DNA of 30,572 nt from positions 1 through 30,572 of the forward strand of contig URXH01000012.1 of NCBI GenBank assembly GCA_900551675.1, given 5' to 3'. The notes under the pieces were generated by a model that searched no databases, had not been told where the DNA came from, and was given only the letters and a program-made list of their open reading frames with translations. The stretch comes from an uncultured bacterium (lineage in GTDB: Bacteria; Cyanobacteriota; Vampirovibrionia; Gastranaerophilales; Gastranaerophilaceae). A program made the position numbers and the translations under genes. This document shows positions 8,005 through 15,120 of this stretch, one piece after another. The number at the start of each line of letters is the position of its first letter. Position 1 is the first letter of the stretch.

Positions 8005-8030
8005 AGATCGCGCACTATGTGTGCGATGAC
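8005..8030 (-). repeat. 26-base palindromic repeat, copy 5
   Basis: Minus-strand orientation, facing copy 4 at 16 bases. Plus-strand arms are ATCGCGCA (8007-8014) and TGTGCGAT (8020-8027) with one G-T wobble. Copies 4 and 5 form a head-to-head pair inside the prepilin leader. Confidence 0.65.
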
Positions 8031-8106
8031 AGGTCTTAATATTCTTCCGTCGCTCCTTTGGGAGAGTGTGTCCGAAGGACAGGAGAGTGGCTTGTTACAA
8101 AGAAGG

Positions 8107-8928
8107 ATGTCCTTGTTTAAGGACTCAAAAGAGTCTCGTTATGACATAGAAAGTTCATGCAAAACTCAAGTTGCGGGTGCAGCGGCTAAGCTGCCGAAAC
8201 GAACGTATTCACCTATTAACCTATTCTCTTATTCACCCCGTAAACGCTTTGCGTTTACTCTTGCAGAAGTTTTGCTAACATTAGGAATTATCGGCGTGGT
8301 TGCTGCTATGACGATGCCAGCACTAATTGCGAATTATCAAAAAAAACAAACTGTTGCGAGTCTTAAAAAAGCTTACACAAATCTTTCACAGGCCGTAAAA
8401 TTATCTGAACTAAGCAATGGAGATGTACAATACTGGAATTTTTCTTTGCCGGGTGAAAAGTTTTTTTTAGAATATCTATCACAATTTATAACTATAAATA
8501 GTACAACAATTATCAGACAGAATATACAGTATAAATATCTTAATGGCGCTAACTGCGCAGAAGATTTATGCACCGGAAATTCATACATTACCTATATTGC
8601 TGACGGGAGTTTATTAATGATTTCAAGAAACCCCCGCTCTGATGCAAAGGCAATTGCAATAGATATTAATGGTTTAAAGAAACCTAACACTGCAGGCAAA
8701 GATTTATTTGCTTTTTGGATTACAAAATATGATGGTATTGTCCCCTTTGGTTTCGGAAATTTCAGTTCGATTGATGCTTTAGGAGAAGAACAAAATTTTT
8801 CACAATACGATAGAGATATGCTGACAGGTACGAAATCTTACGCCTGTAATAAGGATAAAAAAGGCTTTTGGTGTACTGCGCTTATAATGATGGATGGTTG
8901 GGAAATCAAAAATGATTACCCCTGGTGA
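8107..8928 (+). CDS. type IV prepilin-like protein (N-terminal methylation motif)
   Basis: Pilin or pseudopilin exported by a type IV pilus/type II secretion-like system. The motif KRFA-FTLAEVLLTLGIIGVVAAMTMPALI is diagnostic: cleavage would fall before FTLAE, with Glu at +5 and a hydrophobic alpha-helix after it; Ala rather than Gly stands at -1. Then comes NYQKKQTVASLKKAYTNLSQAV, the usual amphipathic extension, and a globular part with paired cysteines (NCAEDLC, CNKDKKGFWC). The open frame reaches back to 7789, but that part holds the rpsA terminator, a promoter and repeats, so it is unlikely all translated. ATG 8107 is the last ATG before the motif; TTG 8113 has better spacing from AGAAGG. 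Either gives a leader near 48 residues, unusually long. A start at ATG 7874 is possible if the G10 tract changes length. The start is therefore uncertain; the family is not. Confidence 0.75.
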   Translation: MSLFKDSKESRYDIESSCKTQVAGAAAKLPKRTYSPINLFSYSPRKRFAFTLAEVLLTLGIIGVVAAMTMPALIANYQKKQTVASLKKAYTNLSQAVKLSELSNGDVQYWNFSLPGEKFFLEYLSQFITINSTTIIRQNIQYKYLNGANCAEDLCTGNSYITYIADGSLLMISRNPRSDAKAIAIDINGLKKPNTAGKDLFAFWITKYDGIVPFGFGNFSSIDALGEEQNFSQYDRDMLTGTKSYACNKDKKGFWCTALIMMDGWEIKNDYPW

Positions 8929-8936
8929 ATATACTT

Positions 8937-8970
8937 AAAAGTCTTTCATCTAAAATGAAAGACTTTTCAA
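8937..8970. terminator. bidirectional terminator between prepilin and the gene at 9010
   Basis: A 13-bp perfect stem (AAAAGTCTTTCAT at 8937-8949 with ATGAAAGACTTTT at 8955-8967, loop CTAAA). It carries A before and T after, so it can end transcription from both convergent genes. Confidence 0.9.
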
Positions 8971-9009
8971 AATGTATTTGAACTCTAACTTTAGTTTTTG
9001 AATACATTC

Positions 9010-9501
9010 CTATAAACCCAGTGCATATTTGTTGCTTATAGAAACCATATCCATTGCGTTAAAAATATTCTGTTGTGTTGATTGAATAGAGTCTGCTCTG
9101 CCGGAAATATTCTCAAGTTGTGCCTGATAACCCTGTGCCTGTGATATTTCTGACCGGTCGCTTGAATTCAACATAATCTGAATTTCTTCTGCGATTTTGT
9201 CAATAATATCATCTAGCGTGTCATTCGATGATACTGTTGCACCGACTTTTGAGGCAAGATCTTTTGCTTCTGACAGGAGCTCCTGTTCTGATGAATTACC
9301 TCCTTGCTGTTGTCCTGAATTTTGCTGATGCTTTGTTGCTTCTGCCTGCGCAATTAAGCTTTGAGCCTGAGCTTCCGAAGTTACGGTTGCCGGATCAATG
9401 CCCAGAGCTTCAAGCTTCTGCTTTGTGGATGAGCTCAGCTCTTCTGTTTTGCATGCTCCCATAAATGCAGACGCAGAATTAATTGAACTTATAGATGTCA
9501 T
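9010..9501 (-). CDS. small unknown helical protein
   Basis: 163 residues, Gln/Ser/Ala-rich, without signal peptide, membrane segment or known motif. It starts MTSISSINSASAFMGACK; a segment TKQKLEALGIDPATVTSEAQAQ resembles the helix-turn segment GITLEQYEALKARVP in the large protein at 2812. A Gln/Gly-rich low-complexity linker (about 57-70) and two long helices follow, and it ends in NKYALGL. The ATG has AAAGGA about 8 bases upstream. It is a single-gene unit, convergent with the prepilin. Such proteins look like lineage-specific secreted or filament-associated factors, but no function can be given. Confidence 0.7.
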   Translation of the reverse strand: MTSISSINSASAFMGACKTEELSSSTKQKLEALGIDPATVTSEAQAQSLIAQAEATKHQQNSGQQQGGNSSEQELLSEAKDLASKVGATVSSNDTLDDIIDKIAEEIQIMLNSSDRSEISQAQGYQAQLENISGRADSIQSTQQNIFNAMDMVSISNKYALGL

Positions 9502-9718
9502 ATACGCATCCTTTCAATTTTGTCCGTACTTTCTACTCCTTTTAATTATGTTTTGCCAGAAGTCAATATTGACTACTAAATTATTTACGGAAATTTTTTT
9601 ATTAAACTTTATGATTTTTAGTTTATTTTTTACATTTCTTAAATAAAAAATATTTAAAAACGGCAGAAATTATGAATATTTCTTTGTTTGTGGTACAATT
9701 TTTTACAGGAGTTATGTT

Positions 9719-10462
9719 ATGAAAAAGTTACTTATATTGTGTTCAATAATTTTATTGATGTCTTCAGCTGCAACGGCTTCTTCAAAGTTTGTTAAAATCG
9801 AACCTGAATTTTTGCAGGCTTCGCAAAGTACAAGCTATGAAAAAGTTAATGAAACACTTGCTGTTATTTTCAGCAAGATAAGACCTGTTATTAAAACAGA
9901 TAAATATCCGAAATATTACCATGATTTTACGCTTGTAAAAGATGACGGTACTCAGAATAAAGCTTACCACTACGTCAAATACAGCGGTGCGGAGCTTATT
10001 TATAATACCGATACAAATGAATTAAAATATGTATCTTTCAGACGTCCGGAGCTTATGAAATGCAGAATAATTTATGATTATCCGTCAGGCCAGCTGCATG
10101 CCGTACAAATATTTGTATCGGATAAGGAATCTTTTATATTCAGTTCCGAAGGCAAATATGTTGATTATACACCTTATGTAACAGAAGTAAGAGAAAAAGT
10201 TATAAAAAACTGGAAGGTTCCGCCCAGAAAACAGATTGATATTCTTGCTAAAGGCCAGAAGGATCTGCTTGTCCAAATGGCTCTTACACTCAACAAAGAC
10301 GGTACAGTAAAAAGATGTAAAATTTTAAAATCTTCTAAAATTAAGGCGCTTGATGAAAATGCAGGTTCTGCCATAAAAGCTTCCTCACCATTCAAGCCTT
10401 TCCCGAAAGAATTTTTTAACGAAGAAATTGTGATTATTTTGAATTTTAATTTCAGCCTGTAA
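9719..10462 (+). CDS. secreted protein with TonB-C-like C-terminal domain
   Basis: 247 residues with a clear signal peptide (MKKLLILCSIILLMSSAATA). The middle part (about 25-150) is unrecognised. From about 155 (VREKVIKNWKVPP) to the end (IVIILNFNFSL) the sequence follows the TonB C-terminal fold: a leading helix with W-x-x-P, a strand VQMALTLNKDGTVKRCKIL, a helix LDENAGSAIKASSPFKPFP and a last strand. In TonB this domain contacts the TonB box of outer-membrane receptors. Here the anchor is a cleavable-looking signal, so it may be periplasmic rather than membrane-tethered. AGGAG lies 7 bases before the ATG. It converges with another TonB-like gene ending at 10557. Confidence 0.75.
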   Translation: MKKLLILCSIILLMSSAATASSKFVKIEPEFLQASQSTSYEKVNETLAVIFSKIRPVIKTDKYPKYYHDFTLVKDDGTQNKAYHYVKYSGAELIYNTDTNELKYVSFRRPELMKCRIIYDYPSGQLHAVQIFVSDKESFIFSSEGKYVDYTPYVTEVREKVIKNWKVPPRKQIDILAKGQKDLLVQMALTLNKDGTVKRCKILKSSKIKALDENAGSAIKASSPFKPFPKEFFNEEIVIILNFNFSL

Positions 10463-10477
10463 GGAATTAACTATTTT

Positions 10478-10538
10478 GTCCTGATGCTGAATTTATTTCA
10501 GCATTTCAGCAAGTTTCTGAAACAAGTTCAAGATGAAC
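10478..10538. repeat. pair of degenerate palindromes between convergent TonB-like genes
   Basis: The first element has an 8-bp stem, ATGCTGAA (10484-10491) with TTCAGCAT (10497-10504), preceded by GTC a few bases before. The second (10513-10538) is an imperfect palindrome in the opposite direction whose centre CTGAAACAAGTTCA matches copy 1. Both look like decayed members of the 26-base family and fill the gap between the convergent genes, where no ordinary terminator is visible. Confidence 0.5.
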
Positions 10539-10556
10539 TGTATATGGGTAATGAAC

Positions 10557-11480
10557 TTAATGTATAGTAATTTCGTAATCGCCGTTGTTTATTTTAAAAT
10601 TCATACGGATAGTTTCTCCATTGTATTCATCAGGAGGGGGCGAAAATCTTGGAACACTCATAAGCATATAATAAACTGTGTCATTTAAGCCTTTATTAGA
10701 TGATTCTTTTGAAAATTTTCTGTTTATAAGTTTGCCTGTTTTATCAACTGAAAACTGAATAGAACATTCTCCCGAGCCTTGAATGCTTCCGACCGCAAAT
10801 TTTGAAAACAGTGCCGCGCGTAGATTATTTTTGTATCTGAGCATCACGGGGCTGTTCGGATTATAAGACGGTTTTTGAGGCTTTGAAGGTGTTAAAAGCT
10901 CAGGGTTTACCGGCATGTCTTTTTTTATATTATTATTTTTTTTTTGAACCTGCTCAGTTTTTTTCGGGGCAGATGGTTTCGCAGAGGATGTTTTTGGAGC
11001 AGGCTGTGATATTTGCGCTGGTGAAAGATTATTAACAGCTGTTTTGGGTTTATTTATTTGCGTGACGGATTGCGAGAGCTGTCTGACATAATCCGCGGGA
11101 GTCATCGGCTGTTCGGCAGGTTCCGTTTTGGGACGCGGTTCATATAAAGGTGTATCATCCCAGATTTTATCAATATCAGGAATATTTTTTGTTACTGCCG
11201 GTTTTTGTTTTGCTGGAGGGTTTGTTTTGTTCGTATCTGCCGGTTTTTCTCCAGCAGGTATCATCCAGACAAGAATTGACAGAATTATGCAGAGTGCAAA
11301 AAATATTCTTGAAACAATTTCCGATTTCTGCTCAAGCGTAAGAGGACTGTGCGGTTGTTTAACAGATGCCTGTTTAACCGCAGGTTTTGAGTCTTCTATA
11401 TAGTCAAATGTGTTGTTCCCGCAGTCGCAGTATTCAACTTTTTCTCTGTATTCAGCTTTGCATTCTCTACATCTGTACAT
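10557..11480 (-). CDS. zinc-ribbon, membrane-anchored TonB-like protein
   Basis: 307 residues in four parts. (1) A short zinc-ribbon-like start with C4, C7, C18 and C20 (CRECKAEY...CDCG). (2) One transmembrane helix at about 56-75 (VSRIFFALCIILSILVWMIP). (3) A long Pro/Lys/Gln-rich linker (about 77-210) of the kind that spans the periplasm. (4) A TonB-C/TolA-like domain (about 215-307: YKNNLRAALFSKF, CSIQFSVDKTGKLINRKF, ending in paired strands). By topology the ribbon is cytoplasmic and the C-terminal domain periplasmic. Last gene of the operon that begins near 15017; its ATG follows the 59-codon ORF by 7 bases. A zinc ribbon fused to a TonB-type arm is unusual. No ExbB/ExbD pair or receptor is encoded nearby. 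Confidence 0.75.
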   Translation of the reverse strand: MYRCRECKAEYREKVEYCDCGNNTFDYIEDSKPAVKQASVKQPHSPLTLEQKSEIVSRIFFALCIILSILVWMIPAGEKPADTNKTNPPAKQKPAVTKNIPDIDKIWDDTPLYEPRPKTEPAEQPMTPADYVRQLSQSVTQINKPKTAVNNLSPAQISQPAPKTSSAKPSAPKKTEQVQKKNNNIKKDMPVNPELLTPSKPQKPSYNPNSPVMLRYKNNLRAALFSKFAVGSIQGSGECSIQFSVDKTGKLINRKFSKESSNKGLNDTVYYMLMSVPRFSPPPDEYNGETIRMNFKINNGDYEITIH

Positions 11481-11487
11481 AACAAAA

Positions 11488-11667
11488 TTATCTTATCACA
11501 AATAATCCTAATTTATAAACGGCAAAAAATATTACGGCAATAATAAGCATAATAATTACAATTGCGGTTTGTCTTATTATGTCAAAATTTTTCCGTGCCT
11601 GCATGAATTTTATGCCGAAAGGTATTTCTATTAAAATACATAGAACCGTGCAAATTATTTCGAACAA
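11488..11667 (-). CDS. 59-residue small membrane protein
   Basis: Found by reading the minus strand between the two TonB-like genes. TTG start at 11667 with AAAGGAG 9 bases upstream, stop TAA at 11488-11490. The product begins (M)FEIICTVLCILIEIPFGIKF, has a short polar loop MQARKNFDIIRQ and a second hydrophobic stretch TAIVIIMLIIAVIFFAVYKLG: two transmembrane helices. It starts 2 bases after the previous small ORF and ends 7 bases before the next ATG, so it is tightly packed in the operon. No homologue is known to me; a small scaffold or partner of the TonB-like proteins would fit the context. Confidence 0.6.
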   Translation of the reverse strand: MFEIICTVLCILIEIPFGIKFMQARKNFDIIRQTAIVIIMLIIAVIFFAVYKLGLFVIR

Positions 11668-11669
11668 AT

Positions 11670-11810
11670 TTATTTACTCCTTTTAAAAATAATATTTTCC
11701 AGCTGAAAAGTTTTATGCATCTGAGGTTTAATATTTGCAATTACTGCTGTTGCAGCGGCTACTATGATTAAAGTTATTATTGCAATGATTGCAATTTTCA
11801 TTCCATTCAT
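11670..11810 (-). CDS. 46-residue small membrane protein
   Basis: ATG at 11810 shares one base with the TGA stop of the upstream TonB-like gene (TGATG), a classic arrangement for translational coupling; GAAAGGG lies about 11 bases before it. The product starts MNGMKIAIIAIITLIIVAAA, a single transmembrane helix (about 4-26), and ends in a short basic tail IIFKRSK. The last codons contain the AAAGGAG ribosome site of the next small gene. A secreted peptide is an alternative, but the overlap on both sides argues that it is a real operon member. Confidence 0.6.
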   Translation of the reverse strand: MNGMKIAIIAIITLIIVAAATAVIANIKPQMHKTFQLENIIFKRSK

Positions 11811-12649
11811 CAATATGTTACCCTTTCATAGTCAGAAAAGTCATTCGGTGTAGAGTACCTTTCCTGTGTTCCGATTAAAAATAATCCCGTAACTACGGTT
11901 GATGTTCTTTGAGTACCTTTAGGAAAATTCAATATAGGTTTTTTCTGCAGGTTCGCGATAGCAGGTTTTACGTTATTTCTTGCAACATCCATGTAATTAG
12001 GGTTTGAGCATTCTACTTTTATATTTGAAATATTGCCGAACTTGTCAACAACAAATGTGAATAAGAATAATGTTCCCAGCGGTGCATAGTCAATTTGAGA
12101 ATCGCGCATGATTTGATTTTGCAAATTGCTTCTCCATTTGTTCCAGGCAATTATTTCTTCCTGTTCGGTCATATACGGGTTTTTGAAATTCGTGTTTTGT
12201 TTTTGAACAGGCTTTTGTTCTACTTTTTCAGGCTGTTGCTTTGCCTCCTGTTCTGTCTGTTCTAATATTCTTTCAAGAAGTTCGAGTTGCGAGTCTTCAG
12301 GCTCGGGGGAAGATGTTGTAATTCTTTTTTCGGTCTTTTTGGGATTAACATTTTTTTGTTCAATATATTTAGTTTGTTCGTTAGAAGGATCATGTGTTTG
12401 AACCTCCAGTTCTTTTTGAATTGTTTTTAAATCAGGTTCCGGTGTTTGTACAATTTTTTCTGTTGTTTTTTGTTTTTGTATTGTAGAATTTACCGGAATA
12501 TTTTCTGTCGATAGAGTATCGCTTATTCTTGTAAGTTTAAAGTCAGCATCTTCTATAATCATCGGCTGATGCATATCGGGATGAAGCTTCAGCGTGATGA
12601 GCGTGAGAAAAACAAATGAAATTATTACAAGAACCTTTAAAAAATTCAT
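11810..12649 (-). CDS. membrane-anchored TonB-like protein
   Basis: 279 residues: an N-terminal transmembrane anchor (about 4-21, LKVLVIISFVFLTLITLK), a long Gln/Glu/Lys/Pro-rich linker (about 45-160) and a TonB-C/TolA-like domain (about 165-265). The domain has the helix IAWNKWRSNLQNQI, the strand FLFTFVVDKFGNISNIKV, the helix DVARNNVKPAIANL and the final strand. By analogy with TonB, the linker and domain lie in the periplasm and transmit force or contact an outer-membrane partner. The ATG follows the FHA-like gene by 2 bases and has only a weak ribosome site, so it is probably translated by coupling. Confidence 0.78.
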   Translation of the reverse strand: MNFLKVLVIISFVFLTLITLKLHPDMHQPMIIEDADFKLTRISDTLSTENIPVNSTIQKQKTTEKIVQTPEPDLKTIQKELEVQTHDPSNEQTKYIEQKNVNPKKTEKRITTSSPEPEDSQLELLERILEQTEQEAKQQPEKVEQKPVQKQNTNFKNPYMTEQEEIIAWNKWRSNLQNQIMRDSQIDYAPLGTLFLFTFVVDKFGNISNIKVECSNPNYMDVARNNVKPAIANLQKKPILNFPKGTQRTSTVVTGLFLIGTQERYSTPNDFSDYERVTY

Positions 12650-12651
12650 AA

Positions 12652-14265
12652 TTAATCTTTATCTACTTTAGAAAGCAATTCATCACAGGCATAAATATCA
12701 AATTTTGTCTGGCTCAGCATCATTGTTTCCGCAATCAGAAGTGCTGTCGGGACAAGCGCTGCTACCAAACTTAAGAAAATTCCCTGCATATCGCCGCCGA
12801 TTTCAGTCATAAAGTATGATACGTTCATTGAAAATTCTATGAGTATAATTGCACATCCTATAGCAAGGGAGCGGTTTTTCTCAGAATTGAGTCTTCTTAC
12901 GCCTTCAAGTCCGTATATTGTAACTCCATGATGCTGATAGTCAGAAAATCCGTCCTGTTTGATTACCTGCGAGCCTTGAACTTTTTTAGTGCAGAAGAAA
13001 GCATTTACAAAAGAGAAAAACGCAAAGATAATCAAAAATGTCGCAAGTACCAAAAATACAGGGCTTATTCTAAGGCCTGAAATTCTGACCCATCCTGCAG
13101 CTTCAGGAAAACACATTGCAAGAGTGTTTGAAACACCGTATGCCAGAAACGGAGCTGTTAAAATTCCGACAATAGTTTCTCCGACAGATTTTAACTGGAG
13201 ATTAAACATTTTGTCTCTTATATACTGAAGTTTTGAATTGCTCAAACTGTTTATATATCGTTCAATCCATTGTCTGTAAGATTTTATAACACTTTCAAAG
13301 TCTTCTCTGTATTCATACTTATCAAGTGTCATTGTCCATTCAGTGCCGTTACATTTGAAGTATCCGCAGCTTATTGCAAGAACTGCCATTATGCCCGAGA
13401 AAAAGAACGATATAAATATCGCAAATGTCATAAAATCGTTTAAATTCATATAATAAACGAGGTTAACAACATAAATTCCAAGCACAAAAATCAATGAAAA
13501 TATCAGCATAAAACTTTGACCGAGTTTAGCAGATTTTGACATATCTTTCTGGATATTACTTTGAAGATAGAGATACACTCCCTGTTTCAAAAGCAGGCAG
13601 ATGCCGTAAATAAGTATTGTATATACACCCCAGACTTTTATGTTTGTCGGCAGATGCAGGAAGTTTGCAGATTCTTTGATTTCAAGCCCCATCAGATAAT
13701 TTGAAACCCCGAACGCGCACACCATAGCACTCAAAAACATTGCAACATGCAGAAATATGCTCGTTTTTGAATTAGCAGAAAGTTTTTGCTTCAAATCGTT
13801 TATGTGGAATGCAACCTGTTTAATTATTGCAACACGTGCACCTTCCAGATCTTCTTTCTGTTTTTCAAGTTTTACCTTGGTAACAGCGTTGACATCTTTG
13901 CCGTAAAGGCCTTTAATATCTTCTTCAGTCAAATCTTCTTTGCCGATAGAAGTAATTGTTTTGGTATGTTGAACGGGTGCATCTGCTATAAGTTTTATAC
14001 TTAAAAATTCATTGCTGTCCGAAAACATTAGCTTACAGATATTGTTTACTTCTACTCTTTTTATCGGCTGTCCTTTAAAAAGAACTTTATCGCTTTTAAA
14101 AGTATTTATAACGGTGCATTTATTTTCGGAAGGATTATATTCAAGCGTGAGTAACAGGTCATAGCCTGTTTCCAATATTACATCACATTTGGGGTTTGTT
14201 CCGACGTTTATTACATCTTTTTTAAATACTTTTTCACCTTTTGATGTTGAAATTACTACAGCCAT
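12652..14265 (-). CDS. FHA-like domain fused to an eight-helix membrane protein
   Basis: 537 residues. Residues 1-95 look like a degenerate FHA domain: a beta-rich segment with VINVGTNPKCDVIL (18-31), the place of the phosphothreonine-binding loop, but without its usual Arg and Ser. A helical linker (about 110-165) follows. Then come eight likely transmembrane helices (about 169-190, 210-232, 250-272, 278-300, 362-384, 400-425, 466-486, 494-516), with a charged cytoplasmic or periplasmic loop at 305-360 (EYREDFESVIKSYRQWIERY). The fold is unknown to me and it is not a clear ExbB/MotA homologue. AAGAGGA precedes the ATG. It lies 41 bases downstream of the VWA gene. FHA domains usually read Thr phosphorylation, so a regulated membrane complex is a fair inference. 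Confidence 0.7.
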   Translation of the reverse strand: MAVVISTSKGEKVFKKDVINVGTNPKCDVILETGYDLLLTLEYNPSENKCTVINTFKSDKVLFKGQPIKRVEVNNICKLMFSDSNEFLSIKLIADAPVQHTKTITSIGKEDLTEEDIKGLYGKDVNAVTKVKLEKQKEDLEGARVAIIKQVAFHINDLKQKLSANSKTSIFLHVAMFLSAMVCAFGVSNYLMGLEIKESANFLHLPTNIKVWGVYTILIYGICLLLKQGVYLYLQSNIQKDMSKSAKLGQSFMLIFSLIFVLGIYVVNLVYYMNLNDFMTFAIFISFFFSGIMAVLAISCGYFKCNGTEWTMTLDKYEYREDFESVIKSYRQWIERYINSLSNSKLQYIRDKMFNLQLKSVGETIVGILTAPFLAYGVSNTLAMCFPEAAGWVRISGLRISPVFLVLATFLIIFAFFSFVNAFFCTKKVQGSQVIKQDGFSDYQHHGVTIYGLEGVRRLNSEKNRSLAIGCAIILIEFSMNVSYFMTEIGGDMQGIFLSLVAALVPTALLIAETMMLSQTKFDIYACDELLSKVDKD

Positions 14266-14306
14266 TTTTTATCCTCTTCATCAATTCTTGTAAACTCTTT
14301 TTGATT

Positions 14307-14981
14307 TTATCTCCCGATTGCGTGGAGAAATCTTCTGATAGATTTATCTATATTCTGTTTAGGAGCAACAATTAAATGATTTTCACCTAGCAAAGGAGTA
14401 AGTGTTTCTTTAACAAGATCAAGCTTTGCAGGGTGCGCGTCAAGAAACATCATTGAAATATCCGGAGCGTATTTTTTTACATTTTGAACATTTTTTGGCA
14501 AAGTTTCCCAGTTAATTTGTTTTTCAATCGCTCCCTCGTTTTCCAGATCACCTATCACAACAACTGCAGGAATGTATCCGTTCTTTTTCATTGTAAGAGC
14601 GTGTGAAAACGCTTTTTTCAGACCGAGACCGTATGCAGTGCCGTAATCTTTTTCATCATATTTTGTAAATGCATCCATTGATTTTGTAATAGTGCTTCCG
14701 TTCATCGGACTGCCTTCATAAATCAGATAGGCATCTTCTGAAACTCGCAAAATTTTAATCTGATCTTCCGGATCTAAAAGATTACAAATCTGTCGGAGCA
14801 TTTTTTTCTGGTCGGGAAGATATTTCTGGTTTGAGGCAGAAGAATCTACAACAAAAATTACAGCAGCAGGATGGAAATCATCAACCTTAATCTGTCTTAC
14901 TCCAGCCCATATAAATTTCAAAGCAACGGATAAAATCAGTATTAATAATCCTAATGTAACCAATCTTTTATTTAATTTCAT
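14307..14981 (-). CDS. membrane-anchored VWA-domain protein
   Basis: About 224 residues: a short basic start (MKLNKRLV), a transmembrane helix (about 7-27) and a von Willebrand A domain on the far side of the membrane. The metal-site (MIDAS) motif is intact: D46-x-S48-x-S50 (VVDSSAS), T115 in GTAYGLGL and D145 in VVVIGDLE. VWA domains bind protein partners through a divalent metal. The ATG at 14981 is preferred, with AAGG and GAGG just upstream; an in-frame ATG at 15017 would add 12 residues, has no ribosome site and overlaps a possible -10 box. First gene of the operon running down to 10557. A batA/moxR-like role is not supported, since no MoxR ATPase is present. Confidence 0.78.
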   Translation of the reverse strand: MKLNKRLVTLGLLILILSVALKFIWAGVRQIKVDDFHPAAVIFVVDSSASNQKYLPDQKKMLRQICNLLDPEDQIKILRVSEDAYLIYEGSPMNGSTITKSMDAFTKYDEKDYGTAYGLGLKKAFSHALTMKKNGYIPAVVVIGDLENEGAIEKQINWETLPKNVQNVKKYAPDISMMFLDAHPAKLDLVKETLTPLLGENHLIVAPKQNIDKSIRRFLHAIGR

Positions 14982-15062
14982 TTCCTCAGCCTTTGTTATA
15001 AATAATATAACATACATTTTTGAAAAAGGAAAGAAGAAACAAAAAGTTGTATTTTGCCAAAC

Positions 15063-15100
15063 AAAAGACGACTTATTTTAAATAAGCCGTCTTTTGTTTT
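15063..15100. terminator. terminator after rubrerythrin
   Basis: A 14-bp stem with one mismatch (AAAAGACG-A-CTTATT at 15063-15077 with AATAAG-C-CGTCTTTT at 15081-15095), flanked by T on the plus side and by A (T on the minus strand) on the other. It separates the rubrerythrin unit from the VWA operon downstream on the same strand. Confidence 0.88.
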
Positions 15101-15120
15101 TTGTTTGATTATGACATTTT

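Noticed and set aside
7789..8106. Prepilin gene starting with TTG at 7789
   Set aside because: The start lies 3 bases after the rpsA stop with no ribosome site, and the sequence then runs through the rpsA terminator and a strong promoter; such a start is implausible even though the frame is open.
12652..14265. ExbB/MotA homologue
   Set aside because: Helix number and the N-terminal FHA-like domain do not match, and I could not find the ExbB/MotA helix pattern; it is left as unknown.
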